64,000 bases of DNA from Roridomyces roridus (GCA_029378245.1 JARKIF010000039.1:1-64000); one strand, 5' to 3'; shown: positions 11,379 to 23,390, numbered from the stretch's first letter. Notes: generated by a model from the sequence alone, not told the origin. Numbers and translations: made by a program.

Positions 11379-12581
11379 CTACTGTATGAAGTAGACGCCT
11401 ACATTGTCAGAATGGGATAATTCTTGAAATGCAGCGAGAATATCCAAGACCTGAGGATGCACCAACTCGAGAAAGAAGCTGACGCGAATCTCCGGCCTCC
11501 TTGCGCAGCGAGCTGGAAGGTCGGTGATGAGGCTAAGGTCATAGTCTAGGAAAGCATCCAATTCGACAATATGAAAATGCAAAGTTCGAAGGCTGGGTAG
11601 AAGAGAACGAGAAGGGTGGATCAGGGCGGAGAGCAGGTTGTCTAGAACCTCAGCGCCCATATACCAAACGTGGAGATGCGTTAGGCTGGTGAGAAGCGAC
11701 AGGCAACCCTGGGTGACCGGCGGGAGGGCACGGGATGATGGAGTGCCAATGACCAGGTCACGAATCGGCGGTATGGATTATCTCTGGATGAAGGAGGCCA
11801 GGTGTCGTTCGCTATGATCCAGAGTAAGGGCTTCCATCCGAGGGGCGGTGATTATTTGCAGGATCTCGTCGTCACCCCAAGGATGTCCGGAGTCTCTTCG
11901 GCAGATCAGGTAGCGCAGATTGGGAAGTAAAACTTCTTGGCCACTAATTTCCCCATCCCAACCCACTAGCTGTGCGTCGTCCAGTACGATTTCGACAAGG
12001 TTGAGAGAACAGCGCAAAAGGCGAACGAGTGAGGTGGGACATATCCTCCCACCCTGGCATCAAACTTCCAACGTTTTGAGCAAAGGCAAGGAGCCCGGAT
12101 CCATGTCCCCAACAATCTGGCAGGGTGTGCGCCAGCCATCCGCTTTGCATCGAATGACAAGGCTCTCCACCTGCGCGGATCGGCTCCAAACGAGTGCCAT
12201 TATGTCCTCGTCGACAATCCCCGACAGCGTCACACGCAATGGGCGGCTACCGGCGCGCTTTAGCCATTTTTCCAAACGACGTCCATAGCCTTCGGCACAT
12301 GGAAAGTCGATTCGGATTTCAGTCCACAACGCGGGGGTGGATAAGACGATTTCGGACCACGTTTTGCAGACGTTTATGAGAGGCCTAGGGTCCTGGAGCT
12401 CGCATTTGAGAAGGATTTCCGAAGAAATTTCGAGCGGCAACTGCGCCATTGGATCGCAGACGTCATTGAGTTGGCGCTGAAGGGCGCTTTTGCGGCGCTC
12501 GAGCTGCGTCAGCACCTGCTTGTGCCGTTCGATTTCGAGCGAGACTTGATCAAGCTGAGTCTGAATATCTGTGGCGGACAT
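11379..12581 (-). pseudogene. F-box/coiled-coil family pseudogene (two in-frame stops)
   Basis: One frame aligns end to end with the intact neighbour at 13010-14281: MSATDIQTQLDQVSLEIERH, then DPMAQLPLEISSEILLKC, then the leucine-rich part and the tail ELSHSDNVGVYF. Two stop codons interrupt it. TGA near 12060 replaces a GGA in the neighbour, and TAA near 11778 follows SFIQR. No GT-AG intron could remove either. The 5' flank (GGATGGTCGTT-G-ATCAAGAGT) is also shared with the neighbour, so the pair arose by tandem duplication including the promoter. Confidence 0.85.
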
Positions 12582-13009
12582 GGATCTAGCGCAACTCGTT
12601 ATTCGATTGGACCAAACTTGAAGCAGCGAGTAATAGCGTACGACATGGTGTGTGACCCGCGTTCAAGAGCTCGAGTCTCTCAGGCGGACTTGACCTGCGA
12701 TTTGAGCGTCGAATACTGCAACTTGAGTCAAACTTGAGTACACGGGATGGTCGTTAGAATCAAGAGTGGCTGATGTGATCAGTGATCCCAACGCATTATC
12801 CAAAGATCGTGCAGGTTAAAATTGGGTCAAAAAAAACAGTGTACATTTAGCACATGTATCTACATCTCGACGGTAGAAGATAGTGTAGGCAAGCCGATAT
12901 GCGGGAGCGCTCACGATAGGCTGGCGAGCGGTTGTGGAACAGGTCCAGCGGTTGAAAATGAATTGGGAAGGATTATGGAAACGATGTTGTTGTATTTACA
13001 GTGTCGATT

Positions 13010-14281
13010 TTACACGATTGGGCGAATATCCCGTAGCCCATCGCCTGTTCTGCTGGTGAGGAAGACACCTATGCCGTAAGACTGAGATAACTCCTTGAAC
13101 GCAGCGCGAATCTGCGGGGCAGGACTCGTCGTTGGAGAGAGAAAGAATCCGACCCGAATGTCCGGCCTCTTTTCGCAGTGACCTGGGAGGTTTCGAACCA
13201 GCCTACTCCAGTCCTCCCAAGACTCGGAATGGAAATAGCCTATATGGAAATGCAAGGTTCGGAGGTTTGGAAGGAGGGGAGAAGGAGGTAGCAGGGCAGT
13301 AAACAAGGGCTCCATGACCTCGGGACGTGGCCACCAGATTTCGAGATGCGTGAGGGTGAGGGTGAGAAGCACCAAGGAAGCCTGAATGTCCCCGAAGGAG
13401 AACGGACACGCAACGATGAGGTCACGAATGGGCGGCGATGATCTCTGGATGAAGGAGAGCAAATAGGTATGATCAGGGTTGGCACTGATGCTGCTCAGAG
13501 TAAGAGCTTCCAACCGAGGGGCGGTGATCTTGCGCAGAATCGCGTCCCTACCGCCAGGAATCCCTTCATTCCACCAGCCCAGATAACGCAATTCGGGAAG
13601 GAACCCTTGGCCAGGAATGTCCTCATCTGGCACATACGTTAGCTCTCCGCCTTCCAGCACCAGTTCGACGAGGTTCGGAGAAGAGCGTGAAAGACGAACG
13701 AGCGATGCGCTGGAAAAATTCGATGATCCCACTGCAATATTCAGCGTTTTGAGCGATGGTAATGAGCCTGGGTCCCGATGTAGCAGTTCTGAGACAGTAT
13801 ACGTGTACACGTGGCCGTGGCGCTGGTCTGCCAGTGTGTGCTGTCCGTGTCGAATTACAAGGTGCTCCACCTGCTCGAAGCGCTCTCGAACAAGCGCGAA
13901 TATGTCCTCGTCGATGAACCCCGGCAAAGTGAAGCGCAATGGACGCGAGCCGGCACGTTCTAGCCATCTTCCCAAACATCGTCTAAAGCCTTCGGCACAT
14001 GGAAATTCGATTCGAATTTTAGCCCACAACGCGGGTGTGGATACGACGATTTCGGACCACGTTTTGCAGACGTTCATGAGAGGAGTCGGGTCCTGAAGCC
14101 CGCATTCGAGAAGGATTTCGGAAGAAATCTCGAGCGGCAACTGCGCCATTGGATCGCGGACGTCATTGAGTTGGCGCTGAAGGGCGCTTTTACGGCGCTC
14201 AAGGTCCTTCAGGACTTGCTTCTGCCGTTCAATATCGAGCGAGACTTGGTCGATGTGGGTCTGAATCTCTGTGGCGGACAT
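13010..14281 (-). CDS. F-box protein with N-terminal coiled coil (423 aa)
   Basis: Single exon. Start ATG at 14281 (MSATEIQTHIDQ) chosen because all family members begin MS-x-x-LE-x-x-I. Residues about 3-45 form a coiled coil (SLDIERQKQVLKDLERRKSALQRQL). An F-box-like motif follows (DPMAQLPLEISSEILLECGL, CKTWSEIVVSTPALWAKI), and the remaining 330 residues are irregular leucine-rich repeats. F-box proteins recruit substrates to SCF ubiquitin ligases through Skp1. The substrate is unknown, and this large agaric family has little experimental work. It is divergent from the ETF beta gene, with only 164 bp between start codons. Confidence 0.85.
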   Translation of the reverse strand: MSATEIQTHIDQVSLDIERQKQVLKDLERRKSALQRQLNDVRDPMAQLPLEISSEILLECGLQDPTPLMNVCKTWSEIVVSTPALWAKIRIEFPCAEGFRRCLGRWLERAGSRPLRFTLPGFIDEDIFALVRERFEQVEHLVIRHGQHTLADQRHGHVYTYTVSELLHRDPGSLPSLKTLNIAVGSSNFSSASLVRLSRSSPNLVELVLEGGELTYVPDEDIPGQGFLPELRYLGWWNEGIPGGRDAILRKITAPRLEALTLSSISANPDHTYLLSFIQRSSPPIRDLIVACPFSFGDIQASLVLLTLTLTHLEIWWPRPEVMEPLFTALLPPSPLLPNLRTLHFHIGYFHSESWEDWSRLVRNLPGHCEKRPDIRVGFFLSPTTSPAPQIRAAFKELSQSYGIGVFLTSRTGDGLRDIRPIV

Positions 14282-14445
14282 GGATCTAGGGCGAGTGAGA
14301 AGTTGTTCGATTGGACCGCGCAACGAATAATAGCGTACGACGTAGTTCTCAACAGGAGAGGATGGTCGTTGGGATCAAGAGTAGTTGATGTCAAATTGAT
14401 GTGATCAGCCATCCCATTTGGCTTGTGATTTCTCCACACAACCCG

Positions 14446-15470
14446 ATGCGTCCCTCCGCCGCCCGACTACTCAATATCCTTGTCCCCGTCAAGCGGTTCG
14501 CGCTCCCCGTCTCTTTCCTCACTCCCACTAATCTAGACACCCAGCTCGGTCGACTATGCGGTCAAAATCCGCGTCAACCCACAACAAACCGGCGTCGACC
14601 TGAATGTCAAGCATTCCATGGTCCGTCTACACACCTCTTCCCCGTATCTGCATCCCATCTGACAATGACACCCCCACAGAACCCATTCGACGAAATCGGT
14701 GCGTCAAACGTACCCCACGTTGGCATATCATCCTTATGAACCCGCTGCGTATTAGCGGTAGAGGAAGCCGTCCGCCTTCGCGAGCGCCTCAAAGACGGCG
14801 TGAAATCCATCAAGGCAGTCACCATCGGGCCCCCCAAAGCCTCCGAAACGCTCCGCACCGCCCTCGCAATGGGCGCAGATTCAGCCATACACGTCGAGAT
14901 CCCCGAGTCCGCACCTGCTCCAGAACCACTGGGCGTAGCGAAAGCTCTGCACGCGCTCATCCAGCGGGGGGATGGTGAAGGGAAGGTGGACTTGGTCATC
15001 ATGGGCAAACAAGCTATCGACGACGACGCGGGGCAGACGGGTCAGATGCTCGCGGGCCTCCTCGGCTGGGGACAAGCGACGTTTGCGAGCAAGGTCCAAG
15101 TCGACGTGGAGAAACGCGAGGCCGTCGTGCTGCGTGAGATTGACGGCGGGTCTGAGGAAATTAGGTGTCGACTCCCGCTCGTCGTCACTACGGATCTCCG
15201 GTGCGTGTCTTGTGCTTGTTTCCCATCTCTTCATTCATCGACATATGTTACAGGTTAAACGAACCCCGCTACGCCTCCCTCCCCAACATCATGAAAGCCA
15301 AGAAAAAACCCATCGAGAAACTCACCGCCGCCGACCTCGGCGTCGACTTTACCCCACGGCTCGAGACTCTCAAGGTCACAGAACCCCCAGTACGCGTCGG
15401 CGGAGGAAAGGTCGAGAGCGTCGACGAGCTGGTGGCTAAATTGAAAGACGCTGGCTTCACTGCCGCATAA
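14446..15470 (+). CDS. ETFB: Electron transfer flavoprotein subunit beta
   Basis: Five exons: 14446-14495, 14545-14620, 14680-14698, 14756-15200, 15254-15470, 268 aa. One exon is only 19 nt (NPFDEI). The protein has the ETF-beta pattern: LNILVPVKR at the start, [56 protein letters not shown], the adenosyl-binding [20 protein letters not shown], and a C-terminal tail ending in [11 protein letters not shown]. With the alpha subunit it takes electrons from acyl-CoA dehydrogenases in the mitochondrial matrix and passes them to ETF-ubiquinone oxidoreductase, so it serves fatty-acid and amino-acid oxidation. Length is normal for the family. Confidence 0.95.
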
Positions 15471-15702
15471 CACTGTATTCTACTCTACCCTTAAAAATGC
15501 ACAATTCCACAATCCCGAAAACCATCGACATTACAATTCCAAGGAGTGATTTCTATGAGCGTAAGTACAGTATTCGTATTTGTATTTTTGTGAGAGGGCT
15601 TTTTCGTCAAGTTATACAAGCGATGGAGGGAGAAAAGGAAGCGCGATAGCGAGACAAAAAATGGATGGATGCAGAGTGAATGCCGTGAATAAGAAAAGAC
15701 TA

Positions 15703-18700
15703 TCACATAACTGGAGGCGCGCCACGGCTATCCGTGGGGACGCCCTAAAACGAATCAGCTTGGAACCCAAAACCTCAAAGAAAGGAAGAAAGAAAGAACT
15801 CACCGCCGTCCGACAAGCAGGACAATTATTCCTCCCAGTCTCAAGCCAGCGATCAATACACGTCTGGTGGAACGCGTGCTTGCACGACAAGACACGAACA
15901 TCCACATCTTCAGTGTACTCGTCCAGGCAAATCAGGCACTATTAGGCAAGAGATCAGCACAAAGCTCCCATTCATTGAGACTTTGATGGAATACGAATAC
16001 ACACCTGCTCCAAGCAATTCGCCATAACCCTCCCAGGCAATGCATCGCGCTTGACGATAGCTAGCCCCGAGCGCTCGATATCCGCCTTGGTCGCCCGTGG
16101 CGGCCGGGCGGCGTAGTTCAAGAGGTCAAAGTCCCTGTAATGCGATTAATAAGTGTGAAGAAAGAACAAGGAAATCTCACATGAGCGCCTCCAACGCCTC
16201 GATGCCACCTGTACCCGTTACGAGCCCATGGTCAGGCGGGTAATAACCTGCATAGTTGAGCATGAGCATAAGTAATCAATAATGGAGGGTAGAGACACTC
16301 ACCGCCGATAACATAGATGAAGAATGTCCGGGAAGAATCCTCCGCCGTCGGTGCAGCAATGACGGGTGGGACTTCATCCCCATTCGCCGCGGTCTGTGGT
16401 AGAGGCGCCGAAGCGTCTCCAGAAGCAGAGGCAGGACTCAGCCCAGGTAACGCACCAGCCAAAGCAAGCGCAAGCGCTCTTGCTTCGGCTCTAGCTGCCT
16501 CCACCTCGGGGTCAGGTACATCAGCATTCGGCTGAACCGAACTCGTCGCTGGCTCTTCCTCTTCCTCCTCATCCGTATCGGCGCTATAGTCATCCTGGAC
16601 CGAAGCCGGGGCCGAGCCCTGTGTCCCACGCCGACCCCGACCAAGACGCCACCAAGAATGCCTGCGACTGCCCTCCCCAGAGCCAGAAACAGACCCCTCC
16701 TCCCGTCTCCTCTCCCTCTCCCCACTGCCACTGGTCCCAACAAGCGGCTCCCTCTCCTCCGCCTCCCTCCTCCTCAAATCATCCCTCTCCCTCACCCGAT
16801 CCATAGCCCTCTCAAACGCATAATCCGCCGCCACCCTCCCAGGCACTTCTTCCCAATCCGGTCGCTCAGGCCCCTCTGCACTCGCCGGCGGCTCTGTATT
16901 CCATACCCCTCCACCAGCCGCAGTCCTCACCGGCGTCCTCCCCATCCCCGGACCAGCTCCCATCGGGACACCCGGCGGCGGTGCAAACGCACCTGCAAAC
17001 AAATTGCCTAGCGGCCCCCGGATGCTTTGCAGTCCGATGACGATTACTGGGACAACAGTCTGCGGTTGCTGTTGTGGTGGTTGCGGGGGTGTACTGGATG
17101 CGGTCGTCGGCGGAGGTGATGTCGATGTCGAGGCCTCTTCGGAAGTAGATGTTGATGGAGGCTCAGCAGTAGTGGTTGTTGCTCCAGAAGGAGCAGAGCT
17201 CGAACCAGCAGCGGCAATGGCAGGGAATCGATACAATCGCCACCAGTTGACGGTCCCTGGCGGAGGAGCGGGCCGTGTATTGGAAGCAGCGGCGGCAGGT
17301 TCCGTTGTTGGTGGGAGTGGCGGCGGACTGGAAGCGGCTGTAGAACCCTCAGGTTCGGGTGATCCGGATACCAATTCTCCGGGAGTCGTCGCCGGAGTCG
17401 TGGCCGCCGTGGTCTCGCCTTCAGCCTCAGTGTCCTCCTCGTCGTCGTCGACCGAGTCTTCCTCTGACTCGTCCTCGTCTTCATCCTCTTCGTCATCTTC
17501 TTCCTCATCGCCTTCGGGCTCCCCGGCAGGTCTAGACCTCGTCAGGGTCTCACCAGCTCCAGCCCTGACCGGCGGCGTGCCCCCATTCAGAACAATCCGC
17601 AAATCCGACTGCAGATCAACCAAGAAGCGGTCAAACGACCCTTCTGCAGGGACGGGGGCGGTTTCCCGAGCTGAAGAATTTCCCTCGGCATTTTCTTCTG
17701 TATTGCCATCGGTAGAAGAACGGGGAGAGTTGGGAGTGCCCGAGCCAGGGAGACCCATGCCTAGTCCCAAATGGAAGGCGCGCGCCATGTCGGCGACCAT
17801 GGCAGCGCGGTCTTCGTGGAAGTTGGGATTTGGGTGCGGATCTGCGGCCGGTGTCGCGGAAGAGAAGGGAGAAGAGTGATGGGGAGAAGTGGGGGATGAA
17901 GATGGTGCTGCTGACGAGAGGCGATCTCGGAATGGAGCCCATGGAGTGCGCCTTGGAGTGGGGTTGGTGGTGGCAGAGGGGAAGGCAGTCGGAGGATACG
18001 AGGGGCGCCCGAGCAGTGCTTCTGTGGACCCGGTGAGGAGGGAGGCTGCAGTGGCTTGGGCAGCGACCCTGATAGAAATCGTTAGTTACAAATTGCGAAA
18101 CACGACAATGTACGACGCACGTCAAGAGAGTCCCAAGGACGTCCATGCTATTGTTGCTAATCCCTGCGTCTGGAGTCGATCCAGTAGCAGTTCCGTCCGC
18201 AGGGGCAGCAGGTAAAAGAGAATCTGGCGTTGACGACGGGTTGGCAAGTGGCGCAGTGGGGTCGTTTGTGTGTACCACGCCTTGCACGATGACGAGGGGA
18301 CCAGCAGACGGAAGTGGGCGGCCTGGGGTAGTACCAGACTGTGCTGGCACTTGTGGTGTGGTGAGTGGCGGTGTCGGGGGAGCGGGGGCAGTGATGGGGA
18401 GAGGCATCGGCGTCGGCGGGCGTTCGTGCTGGATCTCAAGCTCGTGTGCGTCGTCGTCTTGGTCTTGCTCCTCGTCCGGGTCGATATACTCGTCCTCGTG
18501 GCCATCGACCTCGGCATCTATCTCATGGACGTCGTCTGGTGGAGGCGCATCCGAAGCTATGAAGCGGGATAGACGACGGGATATACGTCGGATTCTGCTA
18601 GGGCCACTGCTGGCACTATCTGCCGCCTCGGTATTGTCGATATCTTGAGAACTAATTCCCTCGGTGGGCCGTCGCTTGTGAACGAGTCCGAGGAAACTAT

Positions 18701-18878
18701 TCCGTAGCGTAGAACGACGTCTCTCTCTTGGCGTCGACCCGGCATCTTTGGTCTGCGTCGCCGCTTCCCTCGTCGTCGACCCAGGCTCAGTGGCGGGCGT
18801 CAGTGTCCTGTCCGACTGGGCTACTGAGACTGGGGACGACGACTCGTCCCGGCTGTGGCGGGATGAGGACTGGCCCAT
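15703..18878 (-). CDS. Large RING-H2 E3 ligase-like protein with acidic and low-complexity regions
   Basis: Six exons (complement): 18121-18878, 16303-18068, 16181-16247, 16005-16134, 15804-15938, 15703-15744, 965 aa. Start MGQSSSRHSRD carries an MG that could be myristoylated. The middle is Ser/Thr/Pro-rich, with a long Asp/Glu run, a conserved-looking TVNWWRLYRFP block and a second Ser/Arg-rich part. A structured stretch (GYYPPDHGLVTGTGGIEALE, then RDFDLLNYAARP) precedes the RING at residues 908-950. Zinc ligands are CLIC, SCKHAFHQTC and CPAC, the C3H2C3 (RING-H2) order. It is probably an E3 ubiquitin ligase; the target is unknown. The last 42-nt exon is inferred from the splice site and the short tail. 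Convergent with ETF beta. Confidence 0.8.
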
Positions 18879-19097
18879 GGTGTCGGTGATGAAGGTGCGG
18901 TGGAAGGATGTAAGGATGTCCCAAGCGAAGTGCACAGCAATTATGTGTGTCACTCAGTTTCCGCCACGTTCCGTCAACGACCCCAGATGATCTTTGCTTC
19001 CTCTTCTGCCGTGTGCCTGCCTGGCGCCCATAGCTGTGAACCCTGCAAGCCCTCTAAGTGGCTCATTCAGCTGGCCTTCAACTTTGTGATACCGCCT

Positions 19098-19572
19098 CTA
19101 GGCGCTTATCAAGCTTCCACTACACCTTTTGCAGTGTCCTTTCGGTGTCTTTCCATTGGGGAACCCCAGCATCGCACGTCTTTCCACGGAGTTTTCCATC
19201 TGGTGGTCAAATTCCATTGACAATGGGCTATCCGCGAATACGATTGTCTCGAGTTTCACCACGTCAGGAGAGTTGGATTGCTGTAACTGCGATCCTTCAG
19301 ACCATTCCATCCACTATCTGTCCCTGGTTAAGCACAGCTTGTCTATTTTTTCTCCACATCGCCACTGCTATTGATGAATCGATGAGTTCGCACACAATCC
19401 ACTTGGTGTTCAGCATGTCTGTCCACCGATACCCTCTGTCGTCGGAGAAGAGACATTCGAAATATACTACAAGGTTGTCGGGCATGAACATGCCAACGAT
19501 AGCCAGGGATTCACCTGCATGCCGGCCCAGCCCTCTTGTGATCCCTTGGCCCACCTCGGCTTCCAAAGCCAC
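19098..19572 (-). pseudogene. Possible decayed coding remnant, unrecognised
   Basis: Two minus-strand frames (19572-19297 and 19310-19098) join into one plausible globular reading if a single base is removed near 19300: ...GYRWTDMLNTKWIVCELID... then QIVDGM, then WSEGSQLQ...VKLETIVFADSPLSMEF. There is no ATG-started complete gene and I do not recognise the family. It may be chance. The rest of 18879-19827 shows nothing else. Confidence 0.25.
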
Positions 19573-19827
19573 CGTTCAACCTACCTTCTCTTCAAGACAT
19601 ATCGGTTTAACTAGAGAACCTCCTGGCCTACTCCAGCATCTCCAAGCACCCCCAGACACTCCTGTGGAGGAACACTCGCCTCAGAATTCATCAATGCGGG
19701 AGCAGTATGTGGAGGTCGTTGGCCGATTTTTTTTGGCAAGGGTATCGGCAAACCAACTCCAGTCATTGATTGTCTTGTATTCTTTTCAAAAAGTTGAACA
19801 AAATATATAGGTGTCTTCTGCACTAAT

Positions 19828-19983
19828 TCAACGTGGTCCCGATAATACCCAATCTATTCGTTCTCCTGTATTCTGACGACACGGGAGTGCGATATAGCGA
19901 TTTCCAGAACCTCTCTCGAGTCTCTGTCGCTCGATATCTTCGGAAACGGCGCTGATTTGCGCCTCAAGCGCTGGTGCCGACAT
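19828..19983 (-). pseudogene. F-box family relic, N-terminus only
   Basis: ATG at 19983 opens MSAPALEAQISAVSEDIERQ, matching the first residues of the genes at 21612 and 26754. After about 22 codons the similarity ends and the frame runs into unrelated codons to a stop at 19828. The upstream flank, including GAAGTGGCG-AAGCAGA at 20111-20129, matches the promoters of the same two genes. This is the 5' stub of a third copy. Confidence 0.7.
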
Positions 19984-20403
19984 AAGCTGTAAAAAGGTAT
20001 CAGAACGTCCATCAGCAACTTGAAGGACGGCTAGAACCGGGCCACTGTTACACTGGACAGGTAAAATTGTGTTCCAATCGCGTAGATGATGTGCCAGTTG
20101 TCGAAAAAGATGAAGTGGCGAAAGCAGAACGCAGGCGCGCCTTGGGCGCGCTGCACAAATGACCACGAACGCAAATACAGTTGCGCTCTTGAACGTTCGG
20201 CCAATGTTCAGGGCGGAAAACACTTATATTGCTAGCTAAAAAGAGGGATGAAAATTCCGTTCCACAAACCCGGACTACGCAAACGACCTCGCAAAATTTA
20301 AATCTCCCGCCGCTCCACAGACAAGTTATGCCGATAGAGGATCACGCAATCCTCAACAGCGGGTGAGTATGTCGCACAGAAATGAATGTAAAACGGCGCA
20401 TAC

Positions 20404-21612
20404 CTAAGGAGAGAACAGATTCTCCTCGTCTGGTCCAATCCAAAAGTCCATACCACTCGCCGCCAATTCTTTCAGAGTAGAGACGATGGTCGGCGAAGCA
20501 AACTGATCCAGGGTGATGGGTTCCGTATACCCAGGATGTAAAAAGATGCGCACATGTCGTAGTTCGGTACGACGTGCTAGGAGGCCCGGAAGCAGCGAGT
20601 TCCACCAGGTCTCTGTGAGCTGGCGAAACGGAGAGAATTGCAACTCTAAAGTCTGTAGATTGGGAAGTGCTTTGGCTGGGTGGGTGCGCCCGAGCAACTC
20701 GGTAGGCGTCCCCAAACTGTAACATTCAAACGCGAGGATCTGCAACGGTGGCGAAGACCGTGACAAAAATGAGAGTAACTGGTCGGAAAGCCCATTCAAG
20801 AACCAAACCCGCAGGTCCTCAAGTTTGGGGGCCGTAATGCATCGCAAAAATTCGTCGCCGCTTCCCTCTGGATCATTAGGGTCCCGGCCAAAGACCAGCT
20901 GCCGTAAATTTGGGAAGACCAGAACTTCAGAGTCGGCAAGCGTGAGATCACGCAGCCTGAGGTATTGGATTTCTAGGTTGACCAAATTGGGAGACCGCCG
21001 TACGAGTTGTAACAAAGGAGACCATGGGCATCCCGACTCAGAGGCAGTATGGCCGCTGATCGTCAAGCTTCGGAGGGAGGGTAGCGTCTGCGTCTCCGTC
21101 GCCTCGAATGGAATACAAAGCGTGCTCGCATGCTCCCTCAATTCTATGCACAGGGTCTCCAGATGCTGGGAATGGCGGTGAATGAGAGCGGCTATATCGC
21201 GGTCAAAAGATCCCTGATGATCGACTGCGTCGACGGTAATCGTTATGCGCAAGTCAAGGGGCTGATTCCGCGCCCGCTCTAACCATCTTTCGAGAACGGG
21301 CACGAAACCTGGGGAGCACGGAAGGAAGATATCAAGCGCAGTCCAAAGCGCAGGGGTGGATAATGCAATGTCGGTCCATGCATCGCAGATTCGGAGGAGA
21401 AGTATGGCGATATGGTCGATTCCACAGCCAAGCCTGCCGGAAAGGCAGTGGAGGAATATTTCAGATGAGATTTCGAGTGGCAGTCTCGCGATCGGATCGC
21501 GTATATCGTTGAGCTGACGTTGGAGGAGGCTCTTGGTGCGCTCGAGCTCCTTGGAAACCTCGATATCTTTGGAAATCGCGCCAATTTGCGCTTCCAGCTC
21601 TTGTGCCGACAT
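20404..21612 (-). CDS. F-box/coiled-coil family protein (402 aa)
   Basis: Single exon from ATG 21612 (MSAQELEAQIGAISKDIE). The coiled coil is shorter than in other copies: the usual RQK-x-L-x-K segment is reduced to VSKELERTK. F-box: DPIARLPLEISSEIFLHCL, ICDAWTDIALSTPALWTAL. Leucine-rich tail ends DFWIGPDEENLFSP. The frame is open upstream of the ATG, and the sequence before it is also conserved with 26754 and 19983, so a longer N-terminus or an unspliced 5' leader cannot be excluded. Confidence 0.82.
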   Translation of the reverse strand: MSAQELEAQIGAISKDIEVSKELERTKSLLQRQLNDIRDPIARLPLEISSEIFLHCLSGRLGCGIDHIAILLLRICDAWTDIALSTPALWTALDIFLPCSPGFVPVLERWLERARNQPLDLRITITVDAVDHQGSFDRDIAALIHRHSQHLETLCIELREHASTLCIPFEATETQTLPSLRSLTISGHTASESGCPWSPLLQLVRRSPNLVNLEIQYLRLRDLTLADSEVLVFPNLRQLVFGRDPNDPEGSGDEFLRCITAPKLEDLRVWFLNGLSDQLLSFLSRSSPPLQILAFECYSLGTPTELLGRTHPAKALPNLQTLELQFSPFRQLTETWWNSLLPGLLARRTELRHVRIFLHPGYTEPITLDQFASPTIVSTLKELAASGMDFWIGPDEENLFSP

Positions 21613-21737
21613 GAGCTGCAAGGAGACAAACGAGTCAGAACGCGCCGGCGCTGGAAGTTGACTACATACGGTCATATTACACCGTATGTTCCAGAGTAAG
21701 TACTCCCCACCGTGCCGATGAGATGAAGCTAAGGGAC

Positions 21738-21756
21738 CGAAGTGGCGGAAGCAGAG
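21738..21756 (-). promoter_or_regulatory. Conserved upstream block of an F-box subgroup
   Basis: GAAGTGGCGGAAGCAGAGG (as read on +) lies about 130 bp before the ATG at 21612. It recurs at 26894-26911 (about 140 bp before the ATG at 26754) and, with changes, at 20111-20129 (about 130 bp before 19983). Shared ancestry alone could explain it. Confidence 0.35.
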
Positions 21757-22118
21757 GAGTGGGTCCCGGGCCGCGCCGGTGCGTTCGTAATTCGAGCCGG
21801 TGTTTGGTCGGTGATGCATTGATCTGCTTGTCTCAAACCATCATCCTGCCGCTCCCTTCCTCGTCGCATTCGAAACAGATGATAACCCGATGAACATGGG
21901 CAAATTACTATCCACTTGGTTCAATACACCTCCAGTCCGTCTCAGTTACAGCGCCCCAAGCCGCTGCACTCTTGCTCATGAGTCATCAAAACCTCCGACG
22001 ATCTCAGACCCTCCCCACTAAACCGTATACGGAGGCAGAGAGGAACCAGAATGCATACGAGACGTACGTAGAGAAAAATTGTGTAGAATTTCACTCGGCA
22101 CACAAGTACGACGTAGAC

Positions 22119-23390
22119 CTAATAACAACTGGAATCCATTTCATGTCCCATCGCGGTGACTGAGGAAGAAGCCGATTCCTTGTCGTGCGTATGGAAGCCA
22201 ATGGCGAGGACATCATGCTCACCTCCAGACGACGCCTCGTGTGGGGTCTCGCGCGTAGATGTCAATGGCAATGTGTTGTTGAAGCACAAGGTTGTCGGAG
22301 CCCTGTTCGCAGTTCCTTTGTCCCAGCCCTGGCGTTTGGCCACGCGATAGATGATGAGCAACGGGGCGAGAAGCTGCAGAATCATATGCATATCAAATCC
22401 AAACGGATTGAATAGTGAAGCCCCAATACCTGAGCCTGAATGAGGATCAGGATGAAAAGATTGGATAGGCTGCTCTCGAGACCGTAGGGGACAAGAAATA
22501 GGATCGAGGCGACGGCATAAAGCAGAGAACTCTCTGTGAGCATCGCGCTGATCGATGCGACGGGTAGGGATGCTGCCTGCTCCCAGCCCAATGTGTCTTG
22601 CAGAGACCGTCGATAGAGGGACAGTCGAACGAGGATCATAAATGTTATGAGGACGTTCAATCCGGCGGACAAGGAATAATACGGAAGACCGAAGTTGACT
22701 GTTGTCCTTGTCCATAGGTCTGCGTTGGGACGGGACGACTGGAACAGGACCATTACACCCATGGCTGAGTAGGAGATGAGTACGAGTGATTGTTTGAATC
22801 CATAAAACTCGCCTATTGAGCCCAGATACATCAAAAACGGCAAAACGAGGATGGCGAAGTTCATATGAAAGACAATGACGCAGCGGTACAGCTGAGAGAA
22901 GCCCAAGATAAGCGTAGAATGGAGATCAAGAAGTGGACCAGAAACGGACCAAGAACCCACCGGCAATCCAGTCGCTAACAATGGCACATGAATTGGGCAC
23001 CACTGTATCTGCCTCCCCGTAACGAGACGCCAAGTACGGGATTGGACCTCCAGGAAAGTTGCGATTGTCAACGAACCCAACTTTAAGGAACCAGATATCC
23101 ATGCAAGTGAAGACCGTTCCGAGAGCGAATATGACAAAGGTCAGAACGATTAAGGGAATGTTGCGCCTTTCTTGTCGATGAGTGGGGTTGTGAATGAGGT
23201 GATACATCGTCTGGAAGAAAACACAGATAGCAATTCCTGTGTGCAGTGAATGAGATGGAGAGATAAACGGAGACTCCGGATCCGTCGCCTCACCGAAAAG
23301 CATTTGAGATATCGGGCCACCGACGATGGTAGCGCGCTCGACGGCCGATGTGGCCTCGGGAAGGTCGGGACGGTTCGGATTCGATGACAT
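22119..23390 (-). CDS. Seven-transmembrane Agaricomycete integral membrane protein
   Basis: Three exons (complement): 22950-23390, 22430-22891, 22119-22373, 385 aa, start ATG 23390. After a soluble N-terminus come about seven hydrophobic helices: LHTGIAICVFFQTMYHLI, IPLIVLTFVIFALGTVF, a segment around SDWIAGGFLLYRC, FAILVLPFLMYLG, SAMGVMVLFQ, a segment near SAGLNVLITFMILV and YAVASILFLVPYG. The order VDNRNFPGGP, then LYRC, then INFGLPY-type block (here VNFGLPYYSLSAGLNV) is the signature of a large receptor-like family with no known function in mushroom fungi. The cytoplasmic tail is about 80 residues. No lesion seen. Confidence 0.8.

Noticed and set aside
12060..12062. Intron to remove the TGA stop in the first F-box copy
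   Set aside because: No GT...AG pair of workable length keeps the frame, and the intact neighbour has GGA at this codon, so a nonsense mutation is simpler.
17004..17879. 291-codon plus-strand frame rich in Ser and Val
   Set aside because: Antisense of the acidic low-complexity part of the RING protein; repetitive codons create the open frame.
19058..19810. 250-codon plus-strand open frame
   Set aside because: No ATG at its start, low-information composition, and it overlaps minus-strand remnants that look more protein-like.
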